Shown: positions 1 through 50,214, counted from the stretch's first letter. The stretch is DNA of 64,000 nucleotides from Muraenolepis orangiensis (GCA_027704905.1 CM051020.1:21266944-21330943), one strand, 5' to 3'. The notes: generated from the sequence alone by a model not told the origin. Program-made: numbers and translations.

Positions 1-1190
<1,190 letters not shown>

Positions 1191-1480
1191 GGTAGGTGTT
1201 CAAACAACTGAGGGCAAAATCTAAAATGTCTACCTACTAATAATAACATGCTGGTAATTAAGTAATAAACTCAAGTAACAATATTTTATTTTCCTTTTTT
1301 TACTGGCGGCCTGCCACCTAGAATAGTGTGTGTGTGTGTGTTTTCTTTGCATGCTCTTGAAAAGCTAGTGCTAGTGCTGCAGTGCAATTAAATCGAAACT
1401 TAACCCTTGACCCCCTAACCCATTGTGATACATTAAAGTCCCCCATACGTTCAAAACCATGTGTCTTAATTGGAACTTTA

Positions 1481-1750
1481 GTGGCTCGTCAATTTTATTT
1501 GTATAGCCCTTAATGGCTGTTTTGGTTTCAAAGGGCTTCACAGGCCACATATTAATGACACCCCCCCCCAAACCCTAGCCCCCCAAAGGGCAAGAAAATA
1601 CTCCCTTAATTATGGAGGAAGAAATCTTGAGAAGGAACACAGAGTGGAGGATCCCTCCTTCCAGGGAGGGTTAGGAGTGACATGGGGGCCATAAGTACAG
1701 TAATAACATGGCAGATAAATGTTGTCTATGGTGCTGGCTGGAGGCCAAGC
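1481..1750. repeat. Dispersed teleost repeat (family A), copy 1
   Basis: Shares segments with 26535-26740: a TTTTATT.GTATAGCCC start, AACCCTAGCCCCCC, then AAGAAATCTTGAG and GGAACACAGAGT. Non-coding; class not determined. Confidence 0.7.
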
Positions 1751-2596
1751 TGGTAGCCTTCAGGTGTTAGAAAACAGACTGCGGTATGATTAGTTGGGGG
1801 AGGGCGGGGGAGAAACACAGTTACCTATAACTGAGCACCACGCTGTAACTTCCTGAACGGCTCGCGCTCGTACCAATGGCTTTGGTTCCCGCCGGCTCGC
1901 ACACGTCAGCCACGGCAACTAGGAAGTTTGACACTTCATGACACGTCATTTCAATCCCTCGTTAATGTGTTCGTCGACAGCTCTTGTGTAGAACACATTT
2001 CTAGCAGTTCGTTCCACCTGTGTTTTTTAATTTTTTATACAAACTTTTCCCCTCACTACAATACGTTAAATTGTTCGATTCCATCCGATCTCCTGCAGTC
2101 CCCCTCCTGTGCGTCCCTCGGGAGGAAGCACTGCGGAAAGGAGTAGGATATGCTGAGCGCTGGCTCAGCTCACCGTGGCTGAAGGTTTATAGCGTTTGGT
2201 GGCTGGAGCTGCAGGCACCGCAGAGGGACCTGTATGAAGAGAGTCTGCTCTGACTACACACACACTTGAACATTCGAACCCATTGGTTAGTCGGATCAAA
2301 TAGAATGCACAAGCTACGTCAATGAAAACAAATCCAAACAGCCTATGCTTTCTACAACGGTGGTGTGTACAGCCTGCTGTAACCACCCTGAATAACATAA
2401 GGCTATCCTTGTCATACTGATTTTCGAAAGTGTTTAACTTTAACTATAAAATAATTGTTCAGAACTTAACATATGAACTGCATGAGCTTCGGATGTCGGT
2501 TCAGTTGAGCTAGCTCCAAATAATGGGGATTTCAGGATTTCATTTTTATTGATGTGTGAAAAATACATTCAACTCTATGACATTCTGTTAAAAGAT
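1751..2596. other. No gene recognised
   Basis: A moderately GC-rich patch at about 1850-1950 with CCAAT and ACGTCA-like words could be mistaken for a promoter, but no exon follows that I can support. Confidence 0.4.
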
Positions 2597-2633
2597 GAGC
2601 ACTATAACACTGTATAACAGTGTTATAGTGCTC
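2597..2633. repeat. Perfect hairpin, 17-bp arms, 3-nt loop
   Basis: Left arm GAGCACTATAACACTGT (2597-2613), loop ATA, right arm ACAGTGTTATAGTGCTC (2617-2633). The right arm is part of the first 42-bp array unit; the left arm is the only inverted copy. Confidence 0.97.
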
Positions 2634-5600
2634 TAGTCTAGTAGTGAGGGTTTGTATAACAGTGTTATAGTGCTCTAGTCTAGTAGTGAGGGTTTGTATA
2701 ACAGTGTTATAGTGCTCTAGTCTAGTAGTGAGGGTTTGTATAACAGTGTTATAGTGCTCTAGTCTAGTAGTGAGGGTTTGTATAACAGTGTTATAGTGCT
2801 CTAGTCTAGTAGTGAGGGTTTGTATAACAGTGTTATAGTGCTCTAGTCTAGTAGTGAGGGTTTGTATAACAGTGTTATAGTGCTCTAGTCTAGTAGTGAG
2901 GGTTTGTATAACAGTGTTATAGTGCTCTAGTCTAGTAGTGAGGGTTTGTATAACAGTGTTATAGTGCTCTAGTCTAGTAGTGAGGGTTTGTATAACAGTG
3001 TTATAGTGCTCTAGTCTAGTAGTGAGGGTTTGTATAACAGTGTTATAGTGCTCTAGTCTAGTAGTGAGGGTTTGTATAACAGTGTTATAGTGCTCTAGTC
3101 TAGTAGTGAGGGTTTGTATAACAGTGTTATAGTGCTCTAGTCTGTAGTGAGGGTTTGTATAACAGTGTTATAGTGCTCTAGTCTAGTAGTGAGGGTTTGT
3201 ATAACAGTGTTATAGTGCTCTAGTCTAGTAGTGAGGGTTTGTATAACAGTGTTATAGTGCTCTAGTCTAGTAGTGAGGGTTTGTATAACAGTGTTATAGT
3301 GCTCTAGTCTAGTAGTGAGGGTTTGTATAACAGTGTTATAGTGCTCTAGTCTAGTAGTGAGGGTTTGTATAACAGTGTTATAGTGCTCTAGTCTAGTAGT
3401 GAGGGTTTGTATAACAGTGTTATAGTGCTCTAGTCTAGTAGTGAGGGTTTGTATAACAGTGTTATAGTGCTCTAGTCTAGTAGTGAGGGTTTGTATAACA
3501 GTGTTATAGTGCTCTAGTCTAGTAGTGAGGGTTTGTATAACAGTGTTATAGTGCTCTAGTCTAGTAGTGAGGGTTTGTATAACAGTGTTATAGTGCTCTA
3601 GTCTAGTAGTGAGGGTTTGTATAACAGTGTTATAGTGCTCTAGTCTAGTAGTGAGGGTTTGTATAACAGTGTTATAGTGCTCTAGTCTAGTAGTGAGGGT
3701 TTGTATAACAGTGTTATAGTGCTCTAGTCTAGTAGTGAGGGTTTGTATAACAGTGTTATAGTGCTCTAGTCTAGTAGTGAGGGTTTGTATAACAGTGGTA
3801 TAGTGCTCTAGTCTAGTAGTGAGGGTTTGTATAACAGTGGTATAGTGCTCTAGTCTAGTAGTGAGGGTTTGTATAACAGTGGTATAGTGCTCTAGTCTAG
3901 TAGTGAGGGTTTGTATAACAGTGTTATAGTGCTCTAGTCTAGTAGTGAGGGTTTGTATAACAGTGTTATAGTGCTCTAGTCTAGTAGTGAGGGTTTGTAT
4001 AACAGTGTTATAGTGCTCTAGTCTAGTAGTGAGGGTTTGTATAACAGTGTTATAGTGCTCTAGTCTAGTAGTGAGGGTTTGTATAACAGTGTTATAGTGC
4101 TCTAGTCTAGTAGTGAGGGTTTGTATAACAGTGTTATAGTGCTCTAGTCTAGTAGTGAGGGTTTGTATAACAGTGTTATAGTGCTCTAGTCTAGTAGTGA
4201 GGGTTTGTATAACAGTGTTATAGTGCTCTAGTCTAGTAGTGAGGGTTTGTATAACAGTGTTATAGTGCTCTAGTCTAGTAGTGAGGGTTTGTATAACAGT
4301 GTTATAGTGCTCTAGTCTAGTAGTGAGGGTTTGTATAACAGTGTTATAGTGCTCTAGTCTAGTAGTGAGGGTTTGTATAACAGTGTTATAGTGCTCTAGT
4401 CTAGTAGTGAGGGTTTGTATAACAGTGTTATAGTGCTCTAGTCTAGTAGTGAGGGTTTGTATAACAGTGTTATAGTGCTCTAGTCTAGTAGTGAGGGTTT
4501 GTATAACAGTGTTATAGTGCTCTAGTCTAGTAGTGAGGGTTTGTATAACAGTGTTATAGTGCTCTAGTCTAGTAGTGAGGGTTTGTATAACAGTGTTATA
4601 GTGCTCTAGTCTAGTAGTGAGGGTTTGTATAACAGTGGTATAGTGCTCTAGTCTAGTAGTGAGGGTTTGTATAACAGTGTTATAGTGCTCTAGTCTAGTA
4701 GTGAGGGTTTGTATAACAGTGTTATAGTTCTCTAGTCTAGTAGTGAGGGTTTGTATAACAGTGTTATAGTTCTCTAGTCTAGTAGTGAGGGTTTGTATAA
4801 CAGTGTTATAGTGCTCTAGTCTGTAGTGAGGGTTTGTATAACAGTGTTATAGTGCTCTAGTCTAGTAGTGAGGGTTTGTATAACAGTGTTATAGTGCTCT
4901 AGTCTAGTAGTGAGGGTTTGTATAACAGTGTTATAGTGCTCTAGTCTAGTAGTGAGGGTTTGTATAACAGTGTTATAGTGCTCTAGTCTAGTAGTGAGGG
5001 TTTGTATAACAGTGTTATAGTGCTCTAGTCTAGTAGTGAGGGTTTGTATAACAGTGTTATAGTGCTCTAGTCTGTAGTGAGGGTTTGTATAACAGTGTTA
5101 TAGTGCTCTAGTCTAGTAGTGAGGGTTTGTATAACAGTGTTATAGTGCTCTAGTCTAGTAGTGAGGGTTTGTATAACAGTGTTATAGTGCTCTAGTCTAG
5201 TAGTGAGGGTTTGTATAACAGTGTTATAGTGCTCTAGTCTAGTAGTGAGGGTTTGTATAACAGTGTTATAGTGCTCTAGTCTAGTAGTGAGGGTTTGTAT
5301 AACAGTGTTATAGTGCTCTAGTCTAGTAGTGAGGGTTTGTATAACAGTGTTATAGTGCTCTAGTCTAGTAGTGAGGGTTTGTATAACAGTGTTATAGTGC
5401 TCTAGTCTAGTAGTGAGGGTTTGTATAACAGTGTTATAGTGCTCTAGTCTAGTAGTGAGGGTTTGTATAACAGTGTTATAGTGCTCTAGTCTAGTAGTGA
5501 GGGTTTGTATAACAGTGTTATAGTGCTCTAGTCTAGTAGTGAGGGTTTGTATAACAGTGTTATAGTGCTCTAGTCTAGTAGTGAGGGTTTGTATAACAGT

Positions 5601-8594
5601 GTTATAGTGCTCTAGTCTAGTAGTGAGGGTTTGTATAACAGTGTTATAGTGCTCTAGTCTAGTAGTGAGGGTTTGTATAACAGTGTTATAGTGCTCTAGT
5701 CTGTAGTGAGGGTTTGTATAACAGTGTTATAGTTCTCTAGTCTAGTAGTGAGGGTTTGTATAACAGTGTTATAGTGCTCTAGTCTAGTAGTGAGGGTTTG
5801 TATAACAGTGTTATAGTGCTCTAGTCTAGTAGTGAGGGTTTGTATAACAGTGTTATAGTGCTCTAGTCTAGTAGTGAGGGTTTGTATAACAGTGTTATAG
5901 TGCTCTAGTCTAGTAGTGAGGGTTTGTATAACAGTGTTATAGTGCTCTAGTCTAGTAGTGAGGGTTTGTATAACAGTGTTATAGTGCTCTAGTCTAGTAG
6001 TGAGGGTTTGTATAACAGTGTTATAGTGCTCTAGTCTAGTAGTGAGGGTTTGTATAACAGTGTTATAGTTCTCTAGTCTAGTAGTGAGGGTTTGTATAAC
6101 AGTGTTATAGTGCTCTAGTCTAGTAGTGAGGGTTTGTATAACAGTGTTATAGTGCTCTAGTCTAGTAGTGAGGGTTTGTATAACAGTGTTATAGTGCTCT
6201 AGTCTAGTAGTGAGGGTTTGTATAACAGTGTTATAGTGCTCTCGTCTAGTAGTGAGGGTTTGTATAACAGTGTTATAGTGCTCTAGTCTAGTAGTGAGGG
6301 TTTGTATAACAGTGTTATAGTGCTCTAGTCTAGTAGTGAGGGTTTGTATAACAGTGTTATAGTGCTCTCGTCTAGTAGTGAGGGTTTGTATAACAGTGTT
6401 ATAGTGCTCTCGTCTAGTAGTGAGGGTTTGTATAACAGTGTTATAGTGCTCTAGTCTAGTAGTGAGGGTTTGTATAACAGTGTTATAGTGCTCTAGTCTA
6501 GTAGTGAGGGTTTGTATAACAGTGTTATAGTGCTCTAGTCTAGTAGTGAGGGTTTGTATAACAGTGTTATAGTGCTCTAGTCTAGTAGTGAGGGTTTGTA
6601 TAACAGTGTTATAGTTCTCTAGTCTAGTAGTGAGGGTTTGTATAACAGTGTTATAGTGCTCTAGTCTAGTAGTGAGGGTTTGTATAACAGTGTTATAGTG
6701 CTCTCGTCTAGTAGTGAGGGTTTGTATAACAGTGTTATAGTGCTCTAGTCTAGTAGTGAGGGTTTGTATAACAGTGTTATAGTGCTCTAGTCTAGTAGTG
6801 AGGGTTTGTATAACAGTGTTATAGTGCTCTAGTCTGTAGTGAGGGTTTGTATAACAGTGTTATAGTGCTCTAGTCTAGTAGTGAGGGTTTGTATAACAGT
6901 GTTATAGTGCTCTAGTCTGTAGTGAGGGTTTGTATAACAGTGTTATAGTTCTCTAGTCTAGTAGTGAGGGTTTGTATAACAGTGTTATAGTGCTCTAGTC
7001 TAGTAGTGAGGGTTTGTATAACAGTGTTATAGTGCTCTAGTCTAGTAGTGAGGGTTTGTATAACAGTGTTATAGTGCTCTAGTCTAGTAGTGAGGGTTTG
7101 TATAACAGTGTTATAGTGCTCTAGTCTGTAGTGAGGGTTTGTATAACAGTGTTATAGTTCTCTAGTCTAGTAGTGAGGGTTTGTATAACAGTGTTATAGT
7201 GCTCTAGTCTAGTAGTGAGGGTTTGTATAACAGTGTTATAGTGCTCTAGTCTAGTAGTGAGGGTTTGTATAACAGTGTTATAGTGCTCTAGTCTAGTAGT
7301 GAGGGTTTGTATAACAGTGTTATAGTGCTCTAGTCTAGTAGTGAGGGTTTGTATAACAGTGTTATAGTGCTCTAGTCTAGTAGTGAGGGTTTGTATAACA
7401 GTGTTATAGTGCTCTAGTCTAGTAGTGAGGGTTTGTATAACAGTGTTATAGTTCTCTAGTCTAGTAGTGAGGGTTTGTATAACAGTGTTATAGTGCTCTA
7501 GTCTAGTAGTGAGGGTTTGTATAACAGTGTTATAGTGCTCTAGTCTAGTAGTGAGGGTTTGTATAACAGTGTTATAGTGCTCTAGTCTGTAGTGAGGGTT
7601 TGTATAACAGTGTTATAGTTCTCTAGTCTAGTAGTGAGGGTTTGTATAACAGTGTTATAGTGCTCTAGTCTAGTAGTGAGGGTTTGTATAACAGTGTTAT
7701 AGTGCTCTAGTCTAGTAGTGAGGGTTTGTATAACAGTGTTATAGTGCTCTAGTCTAGTAGTGAGGGTTTGTATAACAGTGTTATAGTGCTCTAGTCTAGT
7801 AGTGAGGGTTTGTATAACAGTGTTATAGTGCTCTAGTCTAGTAGTGAGGGTTTGTATAACAGTGTTATAGTGCTCTAGTCTAGTAGTGAGGGTTTGTATA
7901 ACAGTGTTATAGTGCTCTAGTCTAGTAGTGAGGGTTTGTATAACAGTGTTATAGTGCTCTAGTCTAGTAGTGAGGGTTTGTATAACAGTGTTATAGTGCT
8001 CTAGTCTAGTAGTGAGGGTTTGTATAACAGTGTTATAGTGCTCTAGTCTAGTAGTGAGGGTTTGTATAACAGTGTTATAGTGCTCTAGTCTAGTAGTGAG
8101 GGTTTGTATAACAGTGTTATAGTGCTCTAGTCTAGTAGTGAGGGTTTGTATAACAGTGTTATAGTGCTCTAGTCTAGTAGTGAGGGTTTGTATAACAGTG
8201 TTATAGTGCTCTAGTCTAGTAGTGAGGGTTTGTATAACAGTGTTATAGTGCTCTAGTCTAGTAGTGAGGGTTTGTATAACAGTGTTATAGTGCTCTAGTC
8301 TAGTAGTGAGGGTTTGTATAACAGTGTTATAGTGCTCTAGTCTAGTAGTGAGGGTTTGTATAACAGTGTTATAGTGCTCTAGTCTAGTAGTGAGGGTTTG
8401 TATAACAGTGTTATAGTGCTCTAGTCTAGTAGTGAGGGTTTGTATAACAGTGTTATAGTGCTCTAGTCTAGTAGTGAGGGTTTGTATAACAGTGTTATAG
8501 TGCTCTAGTCTAGTAGTGAGGGTTTGTATAACAGTGTTATAGTGCTCTAGTCTAGTAGTGAGGGTTTGTATAACAGTGTTATAGTTCTCTAGTC
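2615..8594. repeat. 42-bp minisatellite array, about 142 copies
   Basis: Direct repeats of a 42-bp unit containing the near-palindrome TATAACAGTGTTATA, then CTCTAGTCTAGTAGTGAGGG. Variants: 41-bp units lacking one A (CTGTAGTGAG), GTGGTATAG units clustered at 3.79-3.89 kb, GTTCTCT units and CTCTCGTCT units. Stops in every frame, so non-coding. Confidence 0.98.
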
Positions 8595-8996
8595 GTCTAG
8601 TAGAGGGTCTGCTGTGGATCAGGTGACATCCTCTCCCTCTTCAACTTATCAACAGATTAGACAATTTTCCACAAGGAGACAAAGGCCGCAGGGAGGGTGG
8701 TGACGATGCAGTCGTTCTGCATAGCCCTTGAGTCCTAGCCACTCCAGTATCAGCTCAACCAGCTGTTGCTTTCTTCTTGTGCTTCTCCTTAAAAAACATG
8801 ATCCAATAGGAAATCAATGTGTTTTGTGTGGTTGGTTAGATACTAATTAGGATACTTTTTGGTTACTTGTGGTCACCTGCAATCAAAGAACATTTAAATG
8901 TTTATTTTGTATCGTGGAAACAGGGATGCGAACCTATGACCCACTGTGTCCAGTATGCACCCAACAATTCACACAATATGCCTCTTCTCCTTCCAG
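8595..8996. other. Unique intron sequence before exon 1
   Basis: Nothing recognised apart from the pyrimidine-rich run leading to the acceptor. Confidence 0.5.
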
Positions 8997-44142
<35,146 letters not shown>

Positions 44143-45149
44143 TCGGATCGTACGTGACAATAACTCCACACGTGTTGAGGGAGTACGTAGGACTTAACCG
44201 CAACACTATTGTGTGTTTTTTTATATATTTGATATTCATATATATGGCATAACCAAGGAATCAGACTCATACACTGTTGCATGCACTGAACTGCATCATC
44301 CATAATCTCATTCAGTCGTGGTACACTCATACACAATATTATCATCATTATCCTAATTGTCATTATTATCATTATTATTGAAAGCATAACCATCTCCATA
44401 TTCAAGTACTGTAAATAACAAATGTAACATAGGAGCAATGTCAGCAAAACAGGAATATAGAAGCAAAATATAAACGCAAGCAATAACTACTATCTCTTAA
44501 AACACTCTTATCACTCTTGAAAAAGTTGTGTTAAATACTAGCTCTCGTTAGCATCGACTTTGAAAGAGATACCATATTAGAGATTAGAACAAACAAATAA
44601 GGTCTGAAATCAGACCCGGGGTGCCTTACAAACACATCTGTCAAATAGCAACACTGTTGGTGGCTGTCGTACATAAGGGAGAATCAAGCTGCTTTAAGCT
44701 TGAAAGGGAATACTGATTTAAGAAACAAATGCACTTACACAGACCTAAATTGACTTTTTAAACCTTTTGAATAGAGTTTTACGATCACTCCCAAGGCTAC
44801 TTAATATATATACCGCATATATATATATATATATACAGTATATTAATATATATATATATATACACACACACTCTAAAGATAATGTCAACAACAATATTGA
44901 AAATAATTGTTTCCAATGATTCCACCATTTAATGGGAAATGTTGATTTTGTGAAATGTTGAAATGCTGTGCCTAGGTCTAGCTCCGGAACAACAGACATT
45001 CAAATAGCCCTTTCTTTGTTATTAAAGCTTGGATATACTTATAAAGTTAGGAAAGGCCTTCCTGAAACAAAAGTGGAACTCAGTTTGAATGTGCTGTTTG
45101 TAACTTGTGTGATGAGAGCCCACAATGTGACTCTTTCCTGCTTAGATAA

Positions 45150-45540
45150 CACTTAGTCTACAGTACCGCTTACTCACACTAAGTCTAAAGTACGGCTTAC
45201 TAAGACTAAGTCTACAGTACCACTTACTCACACTAAGTCTAAAGTACGGCTTACTAAGACTAAGTCTACAGTACCACTTACTCACACTAAGTCTAAAGTA
45301 CGGCTTACTAAGACTAAGTCTACAGTACCGCTTACTCACACTAAGTCTAAAGTACGGCTTACTAAGACTAAGTCTATAGTACCGCTTACTCACACTAAGT
45401 CTAAAGTACGGCTTACTAAGACTAAGTCTACAGTACCGCTTACTCACACTAGTACGGCTTACTAAGACTAAGTCTAAAGTAGGGCTTACTAACACTAAGT
45501 CTTAAGAAGGGCTTACTAACACTAAGTCTAAAGTAGAGGT
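45150..45540. repeat. 27/54-bp array in probable 3' UTR
   Basis: Paired 27-bp halves: one has AAGTCTAAAGTACGGCTTAC, the other AAGTCTACAGTACCGCTTAC. About six 54-bp pairs. Confidence 0.93.
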
Positions 45541-46645
45541 TACTAACAATGAGTCTAGGTCATAACACTTAATGTAGTTACTAACACTTAGCAGTTACTA
45601 ATAATTAGTCTAGTTACCTGGGAGAAGGGATTACTAATAGTCTACAGTAGGGGTTACTAACACTAAGTCTAGTAACTAACACGTAGTCTAGATACTAACA
45701 CTTAGTCTAGTAGCCTGGGAGTAGGGGTTACAACACTTGGAGTCTAAAGTAGGGGTTACTAACACTAGTTACTTACATGTGTTCTAGTTACTAACACTTA
45801 GTAGTTACTAACACTTAGTCTAGTTACCTGTGAGTAGGGGTTACTAACAGTCTAAATGAGGGGTTACTAACACTAAGTCTAGTTACTAACACTTAGTCTA
45901 GTTACCTGTGAGTAGGGGTTACTAACAGTCTAAATGAGAGGTTACTAACACTAAGTCTAGTTACTAACACTTAGTCTAGTTACCTGTGAGTAGGGGTTAC
46001 TAACAGTCTAAATGAGAGGTTACTAACACTAAGTCTAGTTACTAACACTTAGTCTAGTTACCTGTGAGTAGGGGTTACTAACAGTCTAAATGAGAGGTTA
46101 CTAACACTAAGTCTAGTTACTAACACTTAGTCTAGTTACCTGTGAGTAGGGGTTACTAACAGTCTAAATGAGAGGTTACTAACACTAAGTCTAGTTACTA
46201 ACACTTAGTCTAGTTACCTGTGAGTAGGGGTTACTAACAGTCTAAATGAGAGGTTACTAACACTAAGTCTAGTTACTAACACTTAGTCTAGTTACCTGTG
46301 AGTAGGGGTTACTAACAGTCTAAATGAGAGGTTACTAACACTAAGTCTAGTTACTAACACTTAGTCTAGTTACTAACACTAAGTAGTTACTAACACTTAG
46401 TCTAGTTACCTGGGAGTAGGGGTTACTAACAGTCTAAAGTAGGGGTTACTAACACTAAGTCTAGTTACTTACACTTAGTCTAGTTTCTAACACTTGGCTA
46501 GTTATATGGGAATAGCGGTTACTAACACTAAGTCTAGTCACTAGCACTTAGTCTAGTAACTAACACTTAGTCTAGTTACTTAAACTTAATCTAGTTACCT
46601 GGGAGTAGGGGTTACTAACACTAAGTCTAAAGTAGGGGTTACTCA
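45541..46645. repeat. 78-bp higher-order array in probable 3' UTR
   Basis: Exact 78-bp spacing of the AATGAG marker (45855, 45933, 46011, 46089 and on to about 46325). Each unit is built from GTTACTAACACTTAGTCTAG pieces related to the adjacent 54-bp array; edges are degenerate. Confidence 0.93.
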
Positions 46646-48309
46646 CACTAAGGGCAGGTGGCAATGAACAACATCAACTTGAAATCCATGAGAAATTGAG
46701 ACTATTTGTTTGGCAATTGACTATAAGCAGCATTTCCCATTGTTCAGATATAAATATGTAGCACTCAGATGATGTGGCACATAAACATAAAGGAAATCAT
46801 ACCTTAACAATATGTAAAGTGCAATGGATTTAAATGTTTTAAACGACCAACATCCTAAGAGCCTCATAACACTATACTTTCCTCATCCCGTTCCATCAGT
46901 TCATTTGGCCTCTGCTAAATGTTGTTCCAAAAATAGATCACCTTCAATCATAAATAGTGATATATCCATGTGATATATCACTGCACTCTTCTGTTCAGGT
47001 ACAAGTTCTACCAGGGCAGGGTCGTAAGCATGTGAATTGATCCTTATGTCTTCCTGTGAGCTTAAGTGTGGCCTAATAACAGGTTTGATATGGATCCATC
47101 AATGCTTTGATGAATATCAAAGCATTGATTGGTTCATTGGTTATGGTTAGAACATTCTATCCTTCCTAGAGAATAACTGGTGACCTGTGTCCTGGGTGTA
47201 TATTGCTGCAGATTAATATCAAGTATATTATAATTGCTCTGCATAAGCATGATTCGTGAATTATGTGGGGGGAGTAGTATTTATATATATTTTTTTATTG
47301 TTTATCCATGTATGTATGATTGTCAGGAGGTGAGTAGTGTAGCACGCCAACATGTAGACATAACATAACATAAGGAGAACCTCTTTAGAAGGTGTCTTAT
47401 CCAGACCAAGACACCATGCAAGCTTCTCTTAAACACCACTGACTGACCGGGCTAACTTCCCACCTGTTTGTTTCTACCATCATTTGAATGGCTATTTATA
47501 TATTATTTATACTGTGCTGTAATCAATGAAAGGGGTGACACTTTTGGAATGTTTTTTTTAAGTTTTTAATACATTTCTTTCATATTCTTGTACATAACAT
47601 ACAGCCTTCTGTGCGAAAGAGTTTGCCTTTGATTGTTTCTGGATGGACATTAATGCCTCTTTAATTGCTGTGTATGGTAAAAGGTAATTATTGTCTTTGA
47701 TTATCACTTTTTTATGTACTGATTTGGAATACACTGTGTCTGTCACCAGCAATGCTTTGGTGAGACTGTAATTGTACCGGTGTGTCGTTAACATGCAGGA
47801 CACGTCATTATCTCACACAAGAAATGACTCTTCTGTTATTTAATTATCATTGTGCTTTTTTGTTAGAACCTTCTGTAATAGTATTTCTATATAAAAATGT
47901 TTGTCTATTTTATTGGAGGTGAAAGTAGTATGGAGCGCACATGTTTGCTACAAATGCTAGTTCTACAATAGCATATAATTCCTTCAAATGGATTTAACTC
48001 ATCATATATTGAACTTTAAAAATGAACTTCAGGAAAGCAGAAGCTTTTGATGAAATGTTATCATCAGACACACACAATCTGTAATGTTTTTAATTTGTAT
48101 TTTTATTTATGTATGCAAGTATTTATTGTAGGCCTATAACCTATTTTAAATCTAGTATAACAGTGGAGCAAACAAGGGAACTATTGTTTCAGACAATAAG
48201 AAGACACTGAAGCTTTGTCAAATGTTTTAGATTGTTCTGAGAATGTGTGTCTTAACACTCAGGCTGTGCTTGTGCTGTCTTACCACACAAACAATGTTTC
48301 TGAATATCA

Positions 48310-48333
48310 ATTAAAGCTCCTTTTGAAATTAAA
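48310..48333 (+). promoter_or_regulatory. Candidate polyadenylation signals (two ATTAAA)
   Basis: ATTAAA at 48310-48315 and 48328-48333 are followed about 60-75 nt later by GT-rich sequence (from about 48391), the usual downstream element. This is the best-formed poly(A) site after the hecw1 stop. Confidence 0.45.
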
Positions 48334-48854
48334 AGATCTGTAAATCTTTCATTCACAACAACGTTAGAGTATGTGCATGTTCGACAGGTTGTCAGTGTGT
48401 GTGGGTGTGTGTATTTGACAGGTTGTCAGTGTGTGTGGGTGTGTGTGTATTTGACAGGTTGTCAGTGTGTGTGTGTGTGTATTCGACAGGTCAGTGTGTG
48501 TCTCTTGGTGCTGCTTGGTGGCCAGTGAACTGTATGATATTCATGACGCATTTAGTATTTAAAGTGGTTCAATGTTTATTTGTAGAAATGTCATGAAAAT
48601 GTACAGCATAGACTTCTTCACTCTTCATAGCCTCTAATGATTTCCTGTGCACAACTTTTGAAAACCTTTGTTGCCGTCACTTGGCGGCGTGCCAATGAAG
48701 CCACATGTTGGGGATGGCGGACTTGTTGTTATCCCTGAACACGTCCACAGCTCTGACAACCTCCTCCAACCACCTTAAACCTCAGCAGCAAACAAGACAT
48801 TGTAGCCCATAGGTTGTGCTCTTCTCTCCATGCTGTGCTGCACACAAGCACAAG

Positions 48855-49229
<375 letters not shown>

Positions 49230-50214
49230 ATCAAGCTTTGTTCAGGGTGTAGGCTTGGCGCGAGGCCTGGTTAACTGGTTAACTGGTTAACTGGTTAATG
49301 TTAAACCAAATCTCTTTCTAACATTCCCAAGCCCTGTCATTTGTACCGTAGCGTCTGATAATCGGTGCGGGTTAAGTGATATTGTCTGTGTTGATGGTCC
49401 CGGGGTTTCGGTCACCTCGCATATTTTGTATTTTTTTAATGTGCTTGAATTGACTCGCTCTTTAATGTGCTCCACTTGATCCTTTAAAGATGTTTTGGAA
49501 GCTTCTGTGTGGTTGCTCTTTTGCTTTGTGTTGCTTGATATTGTCATGGTAACTGTAAGATAAGTGGCACACACCTTGTTTGTTGAGTTTTCAGCTCAAG
49601 GAGGCCTGAACATATTTCCTACGTGTGTTTGTCATCCCAGGTAGTCATGGTAATGGGACCGGCTTCACCCTACATGGGCTAAGGTGGTTGTGGGAATAGC
49701 ACCATCAACTTGTTTTGGCTTACGAACAGTCATTACAAAGCTTAAAGGTGTGCTATATGTAACAATGACCCCAAGTGTTTAAAATGGGTACTGCAGTACT
49801 CACAATATTGGAGAGTCGCCCCCTTCTCCTACCCAGACTCAAAGCTCACGCGTGCTGCCAGGTTGAGGAGGCAAAATATCATAGGAGATGAGCGCCAGGT
49901 TAGGATTCCAACATAAACCTGTCTGGCTGTGGTCATGGGGCCTTTTTGAAAGAGGACGAGGCTTTTCAGGTCAGGTAGTATCGAGTACCGGTGAGTACCG
50001 GTGAGTACCGGTGAGTACCGGTGAGTACCGGTGAGTACCGGTGAGTACCGGTTAAGTTACTGGCTTCCATGGCTGCAGCCCACTATGTTTGTGTGCCAAT
50101 TTGTTTCATATCTGGCCTCCCAAAGTACTAGAATAGTAAAAAGACCAAAACACAGTGCAGTACATTTTTTACATATAGCACCTTGTAATATGGTCAAGAT
50201 TCAACCTGTTTTTA
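49230..50214. other. Intergenic, no gene recognised
   Basis: Contains a small array of GAGTACCGGT, seven units, at 49982-50053 and (TTAACTGG)n at 49268-49300. No coding support. Confidence 0.5.

Larger units (their letters stand above)
44143..48350 (+). other. hecw1: Probable hecw1 3' UTR
   Basis: No coding exon follows the stop. The stretch is AT-rich, holds two related minisatellites (45.15-46.64 kb) and ends in two ATTAAA hexamers followed by GT-rich DNA. Its extent is inferred; an earlier ATTAAA at 45021-45026 could give a shorter form. Confidence 0.45.

Noticed and set aside
1845..1960. Promoter-like GC-rich patch with CCAAT and ACGTCA words
   Set aside because: No downstream first exon or hecw1 N-terminal coding sequence could be found to support it.
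2640..8590. Telomere-like GAGGGTTTG words
   Set aside because: They occur once per 42-bp unit and are not TTAGGG repeats.
2615..8594. CRISPR-like regular repeats
   Set aside because: Units are directly contiguous without unique spacers, in a vertebrate genome, so this is a minisatellite.
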